Source: Haliscomenobacter hydrossis DSM 1100 (lineage in GTDB: Bacteria > Bacteroidota > Bacteroidia > Chitinophagales > Saprospiraceae). From it: a stretch of 64,000 bases of DNA. The DNA is taken from positions 6,077,001 through 6,141,000 of the forward strand of contig NC_015510.1 of assembly GCF_000212735.1 (NCBI RefSeq), given 5' to 3'. Shown piece by piece: positions 43,798-54,208 of the stretch. Each line of letters opens with the position of its first letter. Positions within the stretch are counted from its first letter, which is position 1. The position numbers and the translations under genes were made by a program. Under the pieces are notes generated by a model, which was not told where the DNA came from, did no database searches, and saw only the letters and a program-made list of their open reading frames with translations.

Positions 43798-46700
43798 ATA
43801 CGTATTCGTCGGCGGCGCAAACAACGGCGCCATCTCCTTTTCTTTAAAACTACTCATAAAGCTGAGCATCGCCTGGTTGATTGCTTCGTTGGCGGGCTTT
43901 TTGCGGTACCAAATTTTACGGATGTCGTTGAATCGATCGGTCGTACCTTGGGTAAGGCGCGGGTCAATGGCATCGGTGCGGGTCTTGAGGTCCAACAACT
44001 CCGAATGAAGGCCATGTTTGAAGACGATGGCATCCTGGGTACCTTGTTGGGCTGGCTGGGTGAGCCCTTCTTCCCATGAGTTTATTTTGGCAATGATGTC
44101 GCGGGCAGTTTTCAACATGTCTTCGTGTTCCGCTGAATTTTCGTACAAAATGAGCAACCCATCCAACCAGTTGCGCCATTCCCGGCGGTTGCTGATCGTT
44201 TTGTGCATTTCCCGAATGGTGGTTTCCATTTCTTGGAGATTGATGCTTTGCAGTTCAAACTCCTCTTGAGTGCCGGGTACTTTTGGGTTAGCCAATACTT
44301 TAGCAACTGCCTTGATGGTATCTGTAGGCCCACACAGGACGATGGTATAATCGCCCGGAGGCACCATACTGCCCCGTAGGTCTCCCATGATGAATAGTTC
44401 AGGGATACCCGGCAACATGCTGCGGCGCAAATCCCAAACCAGGCGGTTCAGCCCTTTTTGCGCGGGTAAGGTAGGTTGACCCAAGGCGGCATTGGTATTG
44501 ACGTGCATGGTATCTACCCAACTGGTATAGCGGCGAACTACCTGGCCCTTGGCATTGTGAATTTCCAGGGCCAGACTGTCCATTTCTTCGGGTAAAATAA
44601 AACTGATGATCATCCCTTCCGCCAGATTGCTGGGACTGGAGGCAAGGGTTGGGTCTTCATTTTGTTCACTGGCATAGCGGTATGCTTCGTGTGGAGGACT
44701 TAAGGTAATCCCGGTTTTGCCGACAATGGCTTTAGTATGGTGAAAACAGGCGATGTCATCAAGGATCCAAATGCCACGGCCTGCGGTTGAAGCAATCAAA
44801 TCATTTTGGTGGATTTTCAAATCGGTGATGGGGCATACTGGCATGTTGAGTTGAAAGGGGTGCCAATACTCTCCACCATTGATGGACATGAAGAAACTGG
44901 ATTCGGTGCCAGCGTACAGAATGTCCTTTTGGCCGGGATCTTCCCGAACTACCCGCACAAAATCATTCAAGCCAAATCCCGAAATTATTTTTTCCCAGGA
45001 ACGCCCATAATCTCTGCTGCGGTAAACATAAGGGTGTTTGTCGCCAAAACGAAAACGGCATGCCACTACATAAACGGTTGCCGGATCGTGGGGCGATACC
45101 TCGATCGAATTGATCAGAGACTCGGGAAGACCTTTTGGTGTTCGGTCTTCCCAAGTCTCACCACCATTGCGCGTAAGGTGTACCCGGCCATCGTCGGTGC
45201 CTACCCAAAGCACCCCTTCTTTGTGTGGAGATGGGGCAATGTAACTGATGGTGTTGTAATTTTCAGCACCGGCACCTTCATTCAAAAACGGGCCACCACC
45301 ATCACCCTGGTGTTCAGTATCGTTCCGTGTTAGATCAGGGCTAATCGGGACCCAATTGATCCCGCCATTTTCGGTTTTAAGTATTTTTTGGGCGCCGTGA
45401 TAGAGTATTTTTGGATTTTGAGGGGAAACCACCAATGGGGCATTCCAGTTGAAACGGTATTTCAGGTCGCGCGGATGGGTAGCCAGCGCAATTTCCGGAT
45501 ACGCCATAATGTCTTTGCTGGTTTCAGAAGGCCGATGCCAGGCACTGATGTTGCCTTGATAATTGGTGCCGTAAACCGATTCTGGATTGTTTGGATCCAG
45601 AGCCAAAAAGGCACTTTCTCCACCCGCAACCTGGTACCAGTTGTTGCCCAATACGTCCGATCCGCTGACTCTGCTGGGGATGCCCATGGCCCCATAGTCT
45701 TGCTGGGCACTATAAATTTGGTAAGGAAAACTATTGTCGGTAGTGAGCCGGTAAAATTGACCCGTAGGTTGATTGTTCTGGGAAGTCCACGATTTTCCGC
45801 CGTTGTAACTGATGCAGGCGCCTCCATCATTGGCCAGGATCATGTTTTGGGGATTGTTCGGGTTGATCCACAAATCGTGTTGATCTGCATGGGGATTGGC
45901 GATGTTACTGAAGGTTCTCCCTCCATCCATGGATTTGAGTAAAGGGATATTCAGTACATAAACAATCTCCTGATTTTTGGGATCGGGAACAATTTCATTG
46001 AAATACCAGGCCCGGGCAAAGGTTTGGCGATCTTTATTGACTTGTTGCCAGGTTTCTCCTGCGTCATCTGAGCGGTAAACGCCCCCGTTTTTGGCTTCAA
46101 TGACGGCATACAAACGTTCAGAGTTCACCGGGGAGATACATATCCCCGCTTTGCCCATGCTCTCGGGTAAACCATTGGAAAGTTTTTGCCAGGTTTCGCC
46201 CGCGTCGGTGGATTTGTACAAACCCGAGCCTTCCCCACCGCTGCGGATGTACCAGGGGGAGCGTTGGTGGTCCCACATCGCGGCGTAGAGTACCCGGGGA
46301 TTTTGCGGGTCTATACACAAATCGGTGGCTCCTGAACTGGGATTAATGAAGAGGATGTTTTTCCAGGTTTTTCCACCGTCCTGAGATTGATAAATCCCTC
46401 GTTCTTTGCAGTTTTTATACAATGCGCCCTGGACGGCTACGTATACCCAATCCGGGTTTTGTGGATGAATGCAGATTTCAGCAATGTGTTCAGATTGAAC
46501 CAAGCCCGTATGTTCCCAGGTTTTTCCACCATCAGTTGACTTGTATACCCCATCTCCTGAAGAAGTCATTACACCCCTTACAGCGTGTTCGCCCATGCCC
46601 ACATAAAGCACGTTCGGATCCGAAGCTGCAATGGCAATGGCGCCAACGGAGCCACTTTGGAAAAAACCATCGGAGGTGTTTTGCCAACTCCAGCCCCCGT

Positions 46701-46953
46701 CTTCGGTTTTCCAAAGACCACCACCAGTCGAGCCAAAATAATATACCATTGGATTGTTAGGAAGACCAATAGCAACAACACTACGACCGCCTTGGAAAGG
46801 ACCAATGCTACGCCATTTGAGCGCCTGAAAAAATGCGGCATGAAAAGGGCGGTTTGCCCCTCCAAAGCCTTGGTACTTGTTTTGAGCCGACACAATCTGG
46901 GAACAGTGCAAAATCAATACTATTGCAATGCCGGCTACGAGTAATTTTCTCAT
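43795..46953 (-). CDS. Secreted sortilin/BNR-repeat beta-propeller protein
   Basis: The 1052-residue protein has a signal peptide (AIVLILHCSQIVSAQ). Residues about 45-730 carry at least eleven BNR/Asp-box motifs (KSTDGGKTW, QSQDGGKTW, KSTDAGETW, RSDDAGETW, KTENGGINW, TRNGGETW and others), forming one or two beta-propellers of the VPS10/sortilin type. The last 300 residues have GDYTIVLCGPTDTI and a coiled-helix region, as in Bacteroidota glycosyl-hydrolase-like BNR proteins. No Asp-Glu catalytic pair or T9SS tail is visible. Binding of extracellular ligands is more likely than catalysis. Confidence 0.88.
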   Translation of the reverse strand: MRKLLVAGIAIVLILHCSQIVSAQNKYQGFGGANRPFHAAFFQALKWRSIGPFQGGRSVVAIGLPNNPMVYYFGSTGGGLWKTEDGGWSWQNTSDGFFQSGSVGAIAIAASDPNVLYVGMGEHAVRGVMTSSGDGVYKSTDGGKTWEHTGLVQSEHIAEICIHPQNPDWVYVAVQGALYKNCKERGIYQSQDGGKTWKNILFINPSSGATDLCIDPQNPRVLYAAMWDHQRSPWYIRSGGEGSGLYKSTDAGETWQKLSNGLPESMGKAGICISPVNSERLYAVIEAKNGGVYRSDDAGETWQQVNKDRQTFARAWYFNEIVPDPKNQEIVYVLNIPLLKSMDGGRTFSNIANPHADQHDLWINPNNPQNMILANDGGACISYNGGKSWTSQNNQPTGQFYRLTTDNSFPYQIYSAQQDYGAMGIPSRVSGSDVLGNNWYQVAGGESAFLALDPNNPESVYGTNYQGNISAWHRPSETSKDIMAYPEIALATHPRDLKYRFNWNAPLVVSPQNPKILYHGAQKILKTENGGINWVPISPDLTRNDTEHQGDGGGPFLNEGAGAENYNTISYIAPSPHKEGVLWVGTDDGRVHLTRNGGETWEDRTPKGLPESLINSIEVSPHDPATVYVVACRFRFGDKHPYVYRSRDYGRSWEKIISGFGLNDFVRVVREDPGQKDILYAGTESSFFMSINGGEYWHPFQLNMPVCPITDLKIHQNDLIASTAGRGIWILDDIACFHHTKAIVGKTGITLSPPHEAYRYASEQNEDPTLASSPSNLAEGMIISFILPEEMDSLALEIHNAKGQVVRRYTSWVDTMHVNTNAALGQPTLPAQKGLNRLVWDLRRSMLPGIPELFIMGDLRGSMVPPGDYTIVLCGPTDTIKAVAKVLANPKVPGTQEEFELQSINLQEMETTIREMHKTISNRREWRNWLDGLLILYENSAEHEDMLKTARDIIAKINSWEEGLTQPAQQGTQDAIVFKHGLHSELLDLKTRTDAIDPRLTQGTTDRFNDIRKIWYRKKPANEAINQAMLSFMSSFKEKEMAPLFAPPTNTY

Positions 46954-47368
46954 AGTTTGTCGCTTTGCCTTCCCTGTTCATGGGGGACTATGATTCAAGG
47001 TTAGATTACAGTGTGTTAATTGAAGGTTTCGGGAACAAATAGCCCTGAACAGATACGATTTGTATTAGCCTGAACGATAAATAAGTACAGTTGCCTAGAG
47101 GGGAAATTGAAATCTTTGTCAAAAGTAAGTAAAGTTTTACAAAAAACCTAGCATTCAACTCCGTGAATAGCAATATTTTGATGAGTTGCCATTATTTAAC
47201 GGTAGTTTTTGAGCAGCAAACGGAGGACAAATGTAAAACCCTTATCTTGCGTTTACCAGGCATCGACAGATTTTTCAGGCGAGAAGACAATACAATTAAC
47301 GCATATGTTTAAGTTTAATTTTCTCTTTAGGGATACAAGGACTAATTTTATCAATATTTATCTCAGCT
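46954..47368. other. Divergent intergenic region without a gene
   Basis: These 415 bases separate the sortilin-like gene and the histidine kinase gene, which diverge. TACTTTTG on the minus strand (47120-47127) could be a -7 box. No ORF, hairpin or repeat that I can support was seen. Confidence 0.5.
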
Positions 47369-49036
47369 ATGGCTAAACAGTTGATGTTAATTATATGCTT
47401 GTTTGGATTACTGTGGCTGCAAGCGCAATCCAGAGGGGAGCTGTTGCGCAATATGGATCCTATTTTTTCCTCAGCGCTGGATAGCCTGGAAATGGGCAGT
47501 CCTCACTCGGCGGTTTCGCAGCTGAATGAGGCTGGTGAAAAGTTCAAAAAAGATCAAAACTGGATCAAATACGCTGGATCGCTATTGGCATTAGGCAAAA
47601 TATATTTTCAAACCGATCAATTGGACAGTTCGCTGTTTTATTTACACGAAGCACGGAGGATTGCCAGTAGGGAAGGCAATGACCGCTTGGCCGCCAATAC
47701 AGAAGAAGGTATAGCGCGAATATATTTGATCAAAAAACAAAATGCCCTGGCCCTGCAACACTATCGAAACTTTGCTTCCTGGTGCCTCCGCTCGGGCAAA
47801 CCCCGAGCAAAAGTGGAAACCTGCATTCAAATGGCCCAGATTTATACCCGGAAAGTGGAACCGGATAGCGTGGCGCTATATCTGCATCGGGGGCTTAGTT
47901 TAGCAAAAAGCCACGATTTTCCGGTGTTGCAATACAAGCTTTACCAGATGTTGGGACTGCGTTTTAACAACATCAATCGACCCGATTCTGCCCTGTACAA
48001 TTACCACCAAAGCCTGGAATTGTTGGCAAAACACCCCGCCCCAGAACGTGAAATATTGGTTTACCTGCGGATTGCCCATATTTTTTTGGACAATGAAAAC
48101 CCACAAAGGGCCAGAAAGTACCTGCAACAGGCCCAAAAACTGGTCAAAACGAGCACGAATCCTTTTCCTAAAGCAACACTCTTGTATTACGAAGGAACCA
48201 CCTTATTGGCCGAAAAAAAAGGAACCGCAGCGATCCAGGTATTGGAAAAAGCCCTGCAAGACTTCAAAAATTTGCCCAAACCACAGCGGCATCAGGCCAT
48301 GCAAGCCCGTTGTTTGAAATCATTGGCTAAGGCACAGCATATTTTAGGACAAAATGAAAAGGCATTGGCCTCCCTTAGATTGGCCAAGGTGATGAATTTA
48401 CCCATTTTTCAGCGCTACAATGAAATGCAGACGGAGTTGATGGAAGCGGCAATTTTGAGTAGCCAGGACGCCGTTGCTGCTTCAGATGAGTTGTTGATGG
48501 AAAACATGGTTTGGGCAAAACAATCTGAAAACCTCAATTACCTGTTGGATTTGTACCAAACCTTGGCAGCCAACGAACGCAAAAAGAAAAACTACGAACA
48601 AGCCATCGTATATCTGGATAAAGTACACGCCTTACAACAGCAATTGGACCCTGTTTCGAGAGCCAGTAGCCTCAGCAACCACGAAACCCAGTGGGAGGTA
48701 GCCAAAAAAGACAAATCGATTGGGCACTTGCAAGATTTGAACCAACAGAAAGCCCAACGCCTCAAACAAACGCGACTGCGTACTGCGCTTATGACAGGAG
48801 GGCTAGTGTTCTTGTTGCTGTCCTCCGTCTGGATTTACCGCCGCAAGCGCAAGCAGAACATCCAGTTGTCTTTGGCAAAACAAGCGGTGGGCTTCACTGC
48901 AAGAAAAGGAATTGTTGCTCAAGGAGATCCACCACCGGGTCAAAAACAACATGCAGGTCATTTCCTCGCTACTCAATTTACAGGCGCGTGGGGTTCAAGA
49001 CCCCGTGGCCCTCAAAGTCATGCGCGACGGACGTGA
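47369..49036 (+). CDS. TPR sensor histidine kinase, N-terminal part (frameshifted)
   Basis: The frame encodes a signal peptide ([13 protein letters not shown]), roughly eight TPR-like helix pairs (residues about 30-440), a short coiled coil and a membrane span at about 474-490 ([20 protein letters not shown]). After NIQLSLAKQ the frame goes off course and ends in about 47 residues of nonsense. The kinase core continues in another frame from 48899. Removing one G of the GGG at 48889-48891 joins the parts as QAVASLQEKE. Whether the error is in the sequence or in the genome cannot be told here. Confidence 0.85.
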   Translation: MAKQLMLIICLFGLLWLQAQSRGELLRNMDPIFSSALDSLEMGSPHSAVSQLNEAGEKFKKDQNWIKYAGSLLALGKIYFQTDQLDSSLFYLHEARRIASREGNDRLAANTEEGIARIYLIKKQNALALQHYRNFASWCLRSGKPRAKVETCIQMAQIYTRKVEPDSVALYLHRGLSLAKSHDFPVLQYKLYQMLGLRFNNINRPDSALYNYHQSLELLAKHPAPEREILVYLRIAHIFLDNENPQRARKYLQQAQKLVKTSTNPFPKATLLYYEGTTLLAEKKGTAAIQVLEKALQDFKNLPKPQRHQAMQARCLKSLAKAQHILGQNEKALASLRLAKVMNLPIFQRYNEMQTELMEAAILSSQDAVAASDELLMENMVWAKQSENLNYLLDLYQTLAANERKKKNYEQAIVYLDKVHALQQQLDPVSRASSLSNHETQWEVAKKDKSIGHLQDLNQQKAQRLKQTRLRTALMTGGLVFLLLSSVWIYRRKRKQNIQLSLAKQAVGFTARKGIVAQGDPPPGQKQHAGHFLATQFTGAWGSRPRGPQSHARRT

Positions 49037-49529
49037 TCGGGTGCGCTCCATGGCACTCATTCATCAGACCTTGTACCAAAACAACGACTTTAGCACGGTA
49101 GAAACCGAAGATTATTTCCTTAAACTCGCTGAAAACCTCTTCCATACTTACAACATTGACCAGGAGCGGGTGCAACTGGTAGCGCAAATCCAGCCCCTCA
49201 AATTCAACGTCGACATCATGATCGCCCTGGGTTTGATTTTGAACGAACTAATTAGCAATACCCTTAAATACGCTTTCCCTGAAGAACAAAAAGGGGAAGT
49301 ACGCATCTCCCTGACCCGTAATGCCGAACAAGTGGAACTCAAAGTTGAAGACAATGGTGTGGGATTTCCGCCTAATTTTGCACCCAATACCCTGCGCTCC
49401 ATCGGTTTTTCTTTGATCCACGCATTCACCCAGAAATTGGGTGGTTCACTACAGATCAACAATGCCGAAAAAGGAGCGATGGCCAGTTTGATTTTTCCCC
49501 TTCACCACAATGCAACCCCTGCAGCATGA
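48912..49529 (+). CDS. Histidine kinase, C-terminal part (HisKA_2 and HATPase, frameshifted)
   Basis: About 205 residues begin [18 protein letters not shown], the HisKA_2 dimerisation helix with the phospho-accepting His. The HATPase domain shows [17 protein letters not shown] (N box), [10 protein letters not shown] (G1) and [18 protein letters not shown] (G2). There is no ATG before the conserved part, only a TTG, which supports a single original gene running 47369-49529. Its last four bases, ATGA, overlap the start of the response regulator gene, so the two are translationally coupled. Confidence 0.88.
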   Translation: MLLKEIHHRVKNNMQVISSLLNLQARGVQDPVALKVMRDGRDRVRSMALIHQTLYQNNDFSTVETEDYFLKLAENLFHTYNIDQERVQLVAQIQPLKFNVDIMIALGLILNELISNTLKYAFPEEQKGEVRISLTRNAEQVELKVEDNGVGFPPNFAPNTLRSIGFSLIHAFTQKLGGSLQINNAEKGAMASLIFPLHHNATPAA

Positions 49530-50137
49530 GCAAGTTTTCGATTCTGATTGTTGAAGATGAACCCCTCATCGCCCACGATCTGGAAGCAGCCCTGAACAAC
49601 CTCGATTATTCGGTTTGTGGCATTGCCTACAACCCCACCATGGCCCTTGATAAGCTGGCGCAGCGTCAGGCGGATCTGGTGATTCTGGACGTGCACCTTG
49701 GCACTGGACTGGCCGATGGCATTTCCATCGGTCAAGTGATTCAGGATAAATTCCACCTGCCCTTTATTTACCTTACTTCATTTACGGATCGCAGTACCCT
49801 GGATCGAGCCAAAGAAACCTACCCGATGGCCTATCTGGTCAAACCATTTGAAGAGGATGAGTTGTTCCGCACCCTCGAAATTGCGCTACATACCTTCAGT
49901 CGTCTCAATCCGCGAACCAGCAATGACTTACTACGGTTCAATGCCAAACTTGCCGAGCCACTGAGTGCCAAAGAAATGGAAGTGCTGGCCGACCTGCTGG
50001 CCTGCCTGACCAACCGCCAAATCGCCGAAAAACACTTTCTGAGTGTGAATACGATCGGGACGCATGTGAAGAACATTTTTGCAAAATGTGGGGTAGGGGG
50101 CAGGATGGAGCTGTTGATGGCTGTAAAGGGAAGTTGA
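49526..50137 (+). CDS. Response regulator with receiver and LuxR-type HTH
   Basis: The 203-residue protein has a receiver domain ([15 protein letters not shown]; Asp55 in LVILDVHLG; Lys in YLVKPFEED near 109) and a LuxR/GerE-type helix-turn-helix near 140-200 ([39 protein letters not shown]). It overlaps the kinase gene by four bases and should be its phosphorelay partner. If the kinase frameshift is real, this regulator would be orphaned. Confidence 0.93.
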   Translation: MSKFSILIVEDEPLIAHDLEAALNNLDYSVCGIAYNPTMALDKLAQRQADLVILDVHLGTGLADGISIGQVIQDKFHLPFIYLTSFTDRSTLDRAKETYPMAYLVKPFEEDELFRTLEIALHTFSRLNPRTSNDLLRFNAKLAEPLSAKEMEVLADLLACLTNRQIAEKHFLSVNTIGTHVKNIFAKCGVGGRMELLMAVKGS

Positions 50138-50140
50138 TCT

Positions 50141-51982
50141 CTAGCAGCGGTTTTTGTATGGAAGGGTTTTTTGGGCATCAAATACTCGGTAGAGTTCAGC
50201 ATAAATACCTCCTTTTTCCAATAAAGTTTGATGCGTTCCTTCTTCTGCTATTATACCTTCGTTGATTACCAATATTTTATCTGCGGCAAGGAGGGTGTTC
50301 AACCGGTGTGAGATGGTAATTACCGTGCGACCTTTCATCAGTTTCGCGAGCGCGTCGGATACAATTTTTTCAGCCTCTGCATCCAGTGAAGCCGTAGGTT
50401 CATCGAGAATGAGGATCGGAGCATTGCGTACAATTGCCCGGGCAATACCAATTCTTTGGCGTTCCCCGCCCGAAAGGGTGACGCCCCGTTCGCCAACGAT
50501 GGTCTCATACCGCATGGGTAGTTTGGAGATAAATTCGTCCGCATTTGCCAATCTGGCGGCTTCCGCAATTTCTTCTTCGGTGGCATCGGGTCGGCCATAG
50601 GCAATGTTATTGCGAATGGTTCCATAAAAAAGCATCGTGTCTTGCAGTACAAAGCCAATTTCTCTGCGGAGGCCTGCCAGGGTGTAGTCCGAAATATCCT
50701 GACCATCAATCAATATCCTTCCAGAAGTAGGGTCGTACAGTCGCGGAATGAGACTGGCCAGGGTGGATTTGCCACTGCCTGTTGGCCCACAGATGCCGAT
50801 TCGCTGGCCTGCCCTGATGGTGAGATTGATGTCTTGGAGTATCGGAACATCGGGTTGATAAGCAAAACTCACGTGATCAAATACAATATTACCCGCCAGG
50901 TTGCCTGGGTCGATGGCATCTGCTTTTTGCGGGATAATCATATTTGCACTGAGAATCCGCTGAATGCGTTCCAGGGCAACAGTAGCCTGGGCAATACTTA
51001 CCGTCATTTTCCCCAGGTCAATTACCGGACTAAAAAATTTGCTCATGTAGGATAGAAAAACGGTAAGTGCCCCAATAGACATTATCTCGGCAATGACCAG
51101 TTGAGTGCCACGCCAAAGCACAATGGCTGTACAGACAGATACGCCGATTGCAAAAATAGGCGAAATGAACGACTTGATTCGCCTGGCCTTGAGGGCTGCA
51201 TGTACCGTATCCAGGCTGACTTTTTCCAGTCGGTCTTCTTCCAGCTCCTGCCGGCCAAAAACGCTCACTGCCCGGATCGATTCCAAGCCATGTTGCATGA
51301 TGGTGATCAACTCGGCCTGGTCTTTGCGAACTTCATGCGTTGCTTTTTTTACAGCGCGCTTGAAACGGATAACAAACAATAGTAGAAAAGGAGCCATTCC
51401 CACGCTGATCAAGGCAAAATCCCACCTTAAATAAAGCATCAGGCCAAAAATGCCTGTAATCGTCAGTACGTCAACTAGCATCCTTAGCAGGTTGGTGGCC
51501 ACATAGTCCTGGATGGTATTGACATCCGTGGTGATGGTGCTTAGCAATTCACCCACCTTGTGGGTATCGTAATAAGCCAGGGATAGCTGTTGTAGATGAC
51601 CATACGTCTTGATCCGTAAATCATTGGCCAGGTATTGAGCCACACTTTCTGTGAAGTAATTATTGACGTAACCAGCTAACCCGCCAATTATGGTAAAAAA
51701 CACCAAAGCAAAGCCACAAACTGCGGCCAGCTCCATGGCCTGTTCTCCAGGTAGCCAGTTGTTCAACCAACTAAGGCCATGCGGCAATTCCTGGTTGTTG
51801 ATGACTTGATCAATGATGATTTTTAAGGGCCAGGGAGCCGCAAGACTCATGGCAGTTTCAATCAGCATGGCCGTAAAGACAATCAGTAACCAATGGCGGT
51901 AGGGCAATACCAGATCAATTACCAATCGGGTAAGGCTGGTAAACCGGGGCGGGTTAGCGGGCTTCGAAGCAATCACGTCCAT
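50141..51982 (-). CDS. ABC exporter, fused permease-ATPase (MsbA-like)
   Basis: The 613-residue half-transporter has six membrane spans in residues about 20-330 (such as LLIVFTAMLIETAMSLAAPW and ALVFFTIIGGLAGYV) and a nucleotide-binding domain with Walker A GPTGSGKSTLASLIPRLYD, Q loop GFVLQDTMLF, signature LSGGERQRIGIARAI, Walker B ILILDEPTASLD and ISHRLNTL. It should work as a homodimer exporting a lipid, drug or peptide; the substrate is unknown. It converges with the response regulator, with only three bases between the two genes. Confidence 0.93.
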   Translation of the reverse strand: MDVIASKPANPPRFTSLTRLVIDLVLPYRHWLLIVFTAMLIETAMSLAAPWPLKIIIDQVINNQELPHGLSWLNNWLPGEQAMELAAVCGFALVFFTIIGGLAGYVNNYFTESVAQYLANDLRIKTYGHLQQLSLAYYDTHKVGELLSTITTDVNTIQDYVATNLLRMLVDVLTITGIFGLMLYLRWDFALISVGMAPFLLLFVIRFKRAVKKATHEVRKDQAELITIMQHGLESIRAVSVFGRQELEEDRLEKVSLDTVHAALKARRIKSFISPIFAIGVSVCTAIVLWRGTQLVIAEIMSIGALTVFLSYMSKFFSPVIDLGKMTVSIAQATVALERIQRILSANMIIPQKADAIDPGNLAGNIVFDHVSFAYQPDVPILQDINLTIRAGQRIGICGPTGSGKSTLASLIPRLYDPTSGRILIDGQDISDYTLAGLRREIGFVLQDTMLFYGTIRNNIAYGRPDATEEEIAEAARLANADEFISKLPMRYETIVGERGVTLSGGERQRIGIARAIVRNAPILILDEPTASLDAEAEKIVSDALAKLMKGRTVITISHRLNTLLAADKILVINEGIIAEEGTHQTLLEKGGIYAELYRVFDAQKTLPYKNRC

Positions 51983-52118
51983 TGATGAAGGCTAATGAAT
52001 TGATATTGAAATACACGATAATCTAGCGCAAGCACAATTGTCGTTCAATGATATTCATCAGCTTTAACCGGTTTAAATATTTTTGTTTTGCTGCAAATGG
52101 CCTGGATTCCCCGTAATT

Positions 52119-52664
52119 TTACAAAACTTCTACTCTGAGTTGTTTGAGTGCTCTCGTCATTTGGGTTTCTACCGTTTTGATGGAAATGCCCATTTGGATG
52201 GCAATTTCCTGGTATTTGAGGCCCTCTAGGCGGCTGAGTTGAAAAACGGTGCGACACTGTGGCGGAAGGCGCCGGATGGCGGAATCTATTTTTTGCTGCG
52301 TTTCGTTCCCAATGAGGGTTTCGGCCGCATCGGGACCAGCATGAGCCTGTTCGTTGAGGCAATCATCGGAGGTATGCAATTGGCTTTTGTTCTGCCGTCG
52401 CATATCAATGGCCATATTGCGCACGCTGGCGTAGAGATAATATTTTGCGGAGGTTTTAATGTTGATCTGACTGCGGTTTTTCCAGATTTTGTAAAAGACT
52501 TCGGATACGGCTTCTTCGGCGGCTTCAGGACTATTGAGGTAACGGGTAGCAAAGCAACAGAGCGTTTGGTATTGGCTTTTGAACAGGGCTTCAAAACTGG
52601 CCGAGTCGCCTTGTTCCAGGGTCCGCTTGAACAATGTGTCGATGAGGAGGTTTTGTGCAGCCAT
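52119..52664 (-). CDS. ECF RNA polymerase sigma-70 factor
   Basis: The protein of about 181 residues has sigma region 2 (FEALFKSQYQTLCCFATRYL, EEAVSEVFYKIWKNR) and region 4 (RRLPPQCRTVFQLSRLEG, YQEIAIQMGISIKTVETQMTR). It belongs to the Bacteroidota FecI-like set, but no FecR or SusC gene follows, unlike the locus at 10.8 kb. The start at 52664 (MAAQNLLIDTLF) is preferred; an ATG at 52718 would add 18 residues. The ABC exporter lies about 140 bases downstream on the same strand and may be a target or just a neighbour. Confidence 0.9.
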   Translation of the reverse strand: MAAQNLLIDTLFKRTLEQGDSASFEALFKSQYQTLCCFATRYLNSPEAAEEAVSEVFYKIWKNRSQINIKTSAKYYLYASVRNMAIDMRRQNKSQLHTSDDCLNEQAHAGPDAAETLIGNETQQKIDSAIRRLPPQCRTVFQLSRLEGLKYQEIAIQMGISIKTVETQMTRALKQLRVEVL

Positions 52665-52873
52665 GATGTAAACGATTTTGGTATTCCGAAGCTTATTTGG
52701 AAAATCTTCCATTCGCATGAAGAATACTCGAAATTAGGTCAAATCGTGGTATTTGTTTTGGTATTGGGGCCTGAAATGTTCTAAAAATGTATGTAAACGT
52801 TTACGGAGCTGCTGCAAATAGCAGATAAAAGCCTTTCCGGTTTTCCGAATTTGAGTAATATTGTAGGGTCAAC

Positions 52874-52971
52874 AAAAGTTGAGGAGGTTGAGAAAGTTGA
52901 GAAGTTGAGTGTGGGTAGCGTCTAAGTCGCTGTGACAGCCTCAACTTCTCAACTTCTCAACTTCTCAACTT
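52874..52971. repeat. Repeat cassette, GTTGAG type, upstream of the lacI-type gene
   Basis: The left arm (52874-52909) is AAGTTGAGGAGGTTGAGAAA and onward; the right arm (52940-52971) is the inverted run CTCAACTTCTCAACTT. The core is about 30 bases (TGTGGGTAGCGTCTAAGTCG and onward). It ends 15 bases before the LacI-type start codon, so its stem would sit in the 5' leader. Confidence 0.85.
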
Positions 52972-52986
52972 AATCAAAGCCAAGCC

Positions 52987-53994
52987 ATGCCGCAAGTCAG
53001 CATCAAAGACATCGCCAGGATGCTCAACATCTCGGTTGCCACGGTATCGCGGGCCCTGCACGATCGATATGACGTGAATCCGGAGACCAAGCGCAAAGTG
53101 CTGGAACTGGCGGAAAAACTAAACTACCGCCCCAATTCACACGCCATTGGGTTGTTGACCAAACGCACCCACACCATTGGGCTGGTCGTACCGGAAATTG
53201 ACAATCAGTTTTTTTCAGAAATCATCAATGGGCTGGAAAATGTGGCTTATGAGCAGGGCTACAATGTGATGATTTTTCAATCGCAAAACATCTATGAGCG
53301 GGAAGTGAAGATCATCGATCAGTTGATCGGTGCCCGTGTGGATGGAGTAGCCATATCAATTGGCAGTTCCACTGAAGATTTTCGACACCTCAATATGCTC
53401 AAGGAGTTGGATATTCCACTGGCCATGTTCGATCGTGCACACGATAAGGTATACGGCCACAAAATCATCAATGACAATTTTGACGGCGGGTATAAAGCGG
53501 GCGAATTTTTGATTAAAAGGGGTCGCCAGCGCATTGCACACATTGCTGGCCCTGCTACGCTCAAACTTTCGCGACTCCGTTTGCAGGGGTTTAAAGCGGC
53601 TTTGCGCGATGCACAATTGGAGCTTCGTCCTGAATATGTGGTTCATACTACTTTCCGAATGGAAGACAGTTATCAAACAGCACTGAATTTGTTGCGTTTG
53701 TTGCCGCGGCCCGATGCTATTTTTGCCGTGAGCGACTACGTGGCATTGGGTGTGTTAAAGGCAGCCCGCGAACTGGACATCAAAATCCCTCAAGAATTGG
53801 CGTTGATTGGTTTTACAAATCTGGCCGTAGGCCCTTTGCTTGAACCTCCCCTTACCACGATTAGCCAACAATCTTATGAAATGGGACAGGAGACGGCCCG
53901 CATTTTGCTCGAAAACATCGAGTCTTCAGAAGAAGACTTCAAGCTCCAAACCAGGATTTTTAAGCCGGAACTGGTGATACGAGACTCTGTTTAA
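52987..53994 (+). CDS. LacI/GalR family transcriptional regulator
   Basis: The 335-residue protein has the N-terminal LacI helix-turn-helix and hinge (VSIKDIARMLNISVATVSRA, YRPNSHAIGL, residues 4-58) and a periplasmic-binding-protein-like effector domain (TIGLVVPEIDNQFFSEIING, DGVAISIGSS, RQRIAHIAGP, AIFAVSDYVALGVL, GFTNLAVGPLLEPPLTTI). It probably represses or activates carbon-use genes in response to a sugar. No target gene lies next to it. A 7-base tandem array starts within its stop codon. Confidence 0.95.
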   Translation: MPQVSIKDIARMLNISVATVSRALHDRYDVNPETKRKVLELAEKLNYRPNSHAIGLLTKRTHTIGLVVPEIDNQFFSEIINGLENVAYEQGYNVMIFQSQNIYEREVKIIDQLIGARVDGVAISIGSSTEDFRHLNMLKELDIPLAMFDRAHDKVYGHKIINDNFDGGYKAGEFLIKRGRQRIAHIAGPATLKLSRLRLQGFKAALRDAQLELRPEYVVHTTFRMEDSYQTALNLLRLLPRPDAIFAVSDYVALGVLKAARELDIKIPQELALIGFTNLAVGPLLEPPLTTISQQSYEMGQETARILLENIESSEEDFKLQTRIFKPELVIRDSV

Positions 53995-54149
53995 GTGAAA
54001 AGTGAAAAGTGAAAAGTGAAAAGTGAAAAGTGAAAAGTGAAAAGTGAAAAGTGAAAAGTGAAAAGTGAAAAGTGAAAAGTGAAAAGTGAAAAGTGAAAAG
54101 TGAAAAGTGAAAAGTGAAAAGTGAAAAGTGAAAAGTGAAAAGTGAAAAG
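53993..54149. repeat. Tandem array of AAGTGAA (GAAAAGT), about 22 copies
   Basis: About 157 bases consist of a perfect 7-base direct repeat. It begins at the last two bases of the LacI-type stop codon and ends 60 bases before the four-helix-bundle gene. It has no inverted arm close by; a weaker T-rich counterpart lies at 54570-54610, beyond that gene. Confidence 0.97.
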
Positions 54150-54208
54150 GTTATATTTTTAGTATATTGGCTCTGTATCTTGCTTTTCGCCCTTTTAAGT
54201 CTGAATTT

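Noticed and set aside
53993-54149. Possible CRISPR array
   Set aside because: The unit is 7 bases with no spacers and no cas genes nearby. It is a simple tandem repeat.
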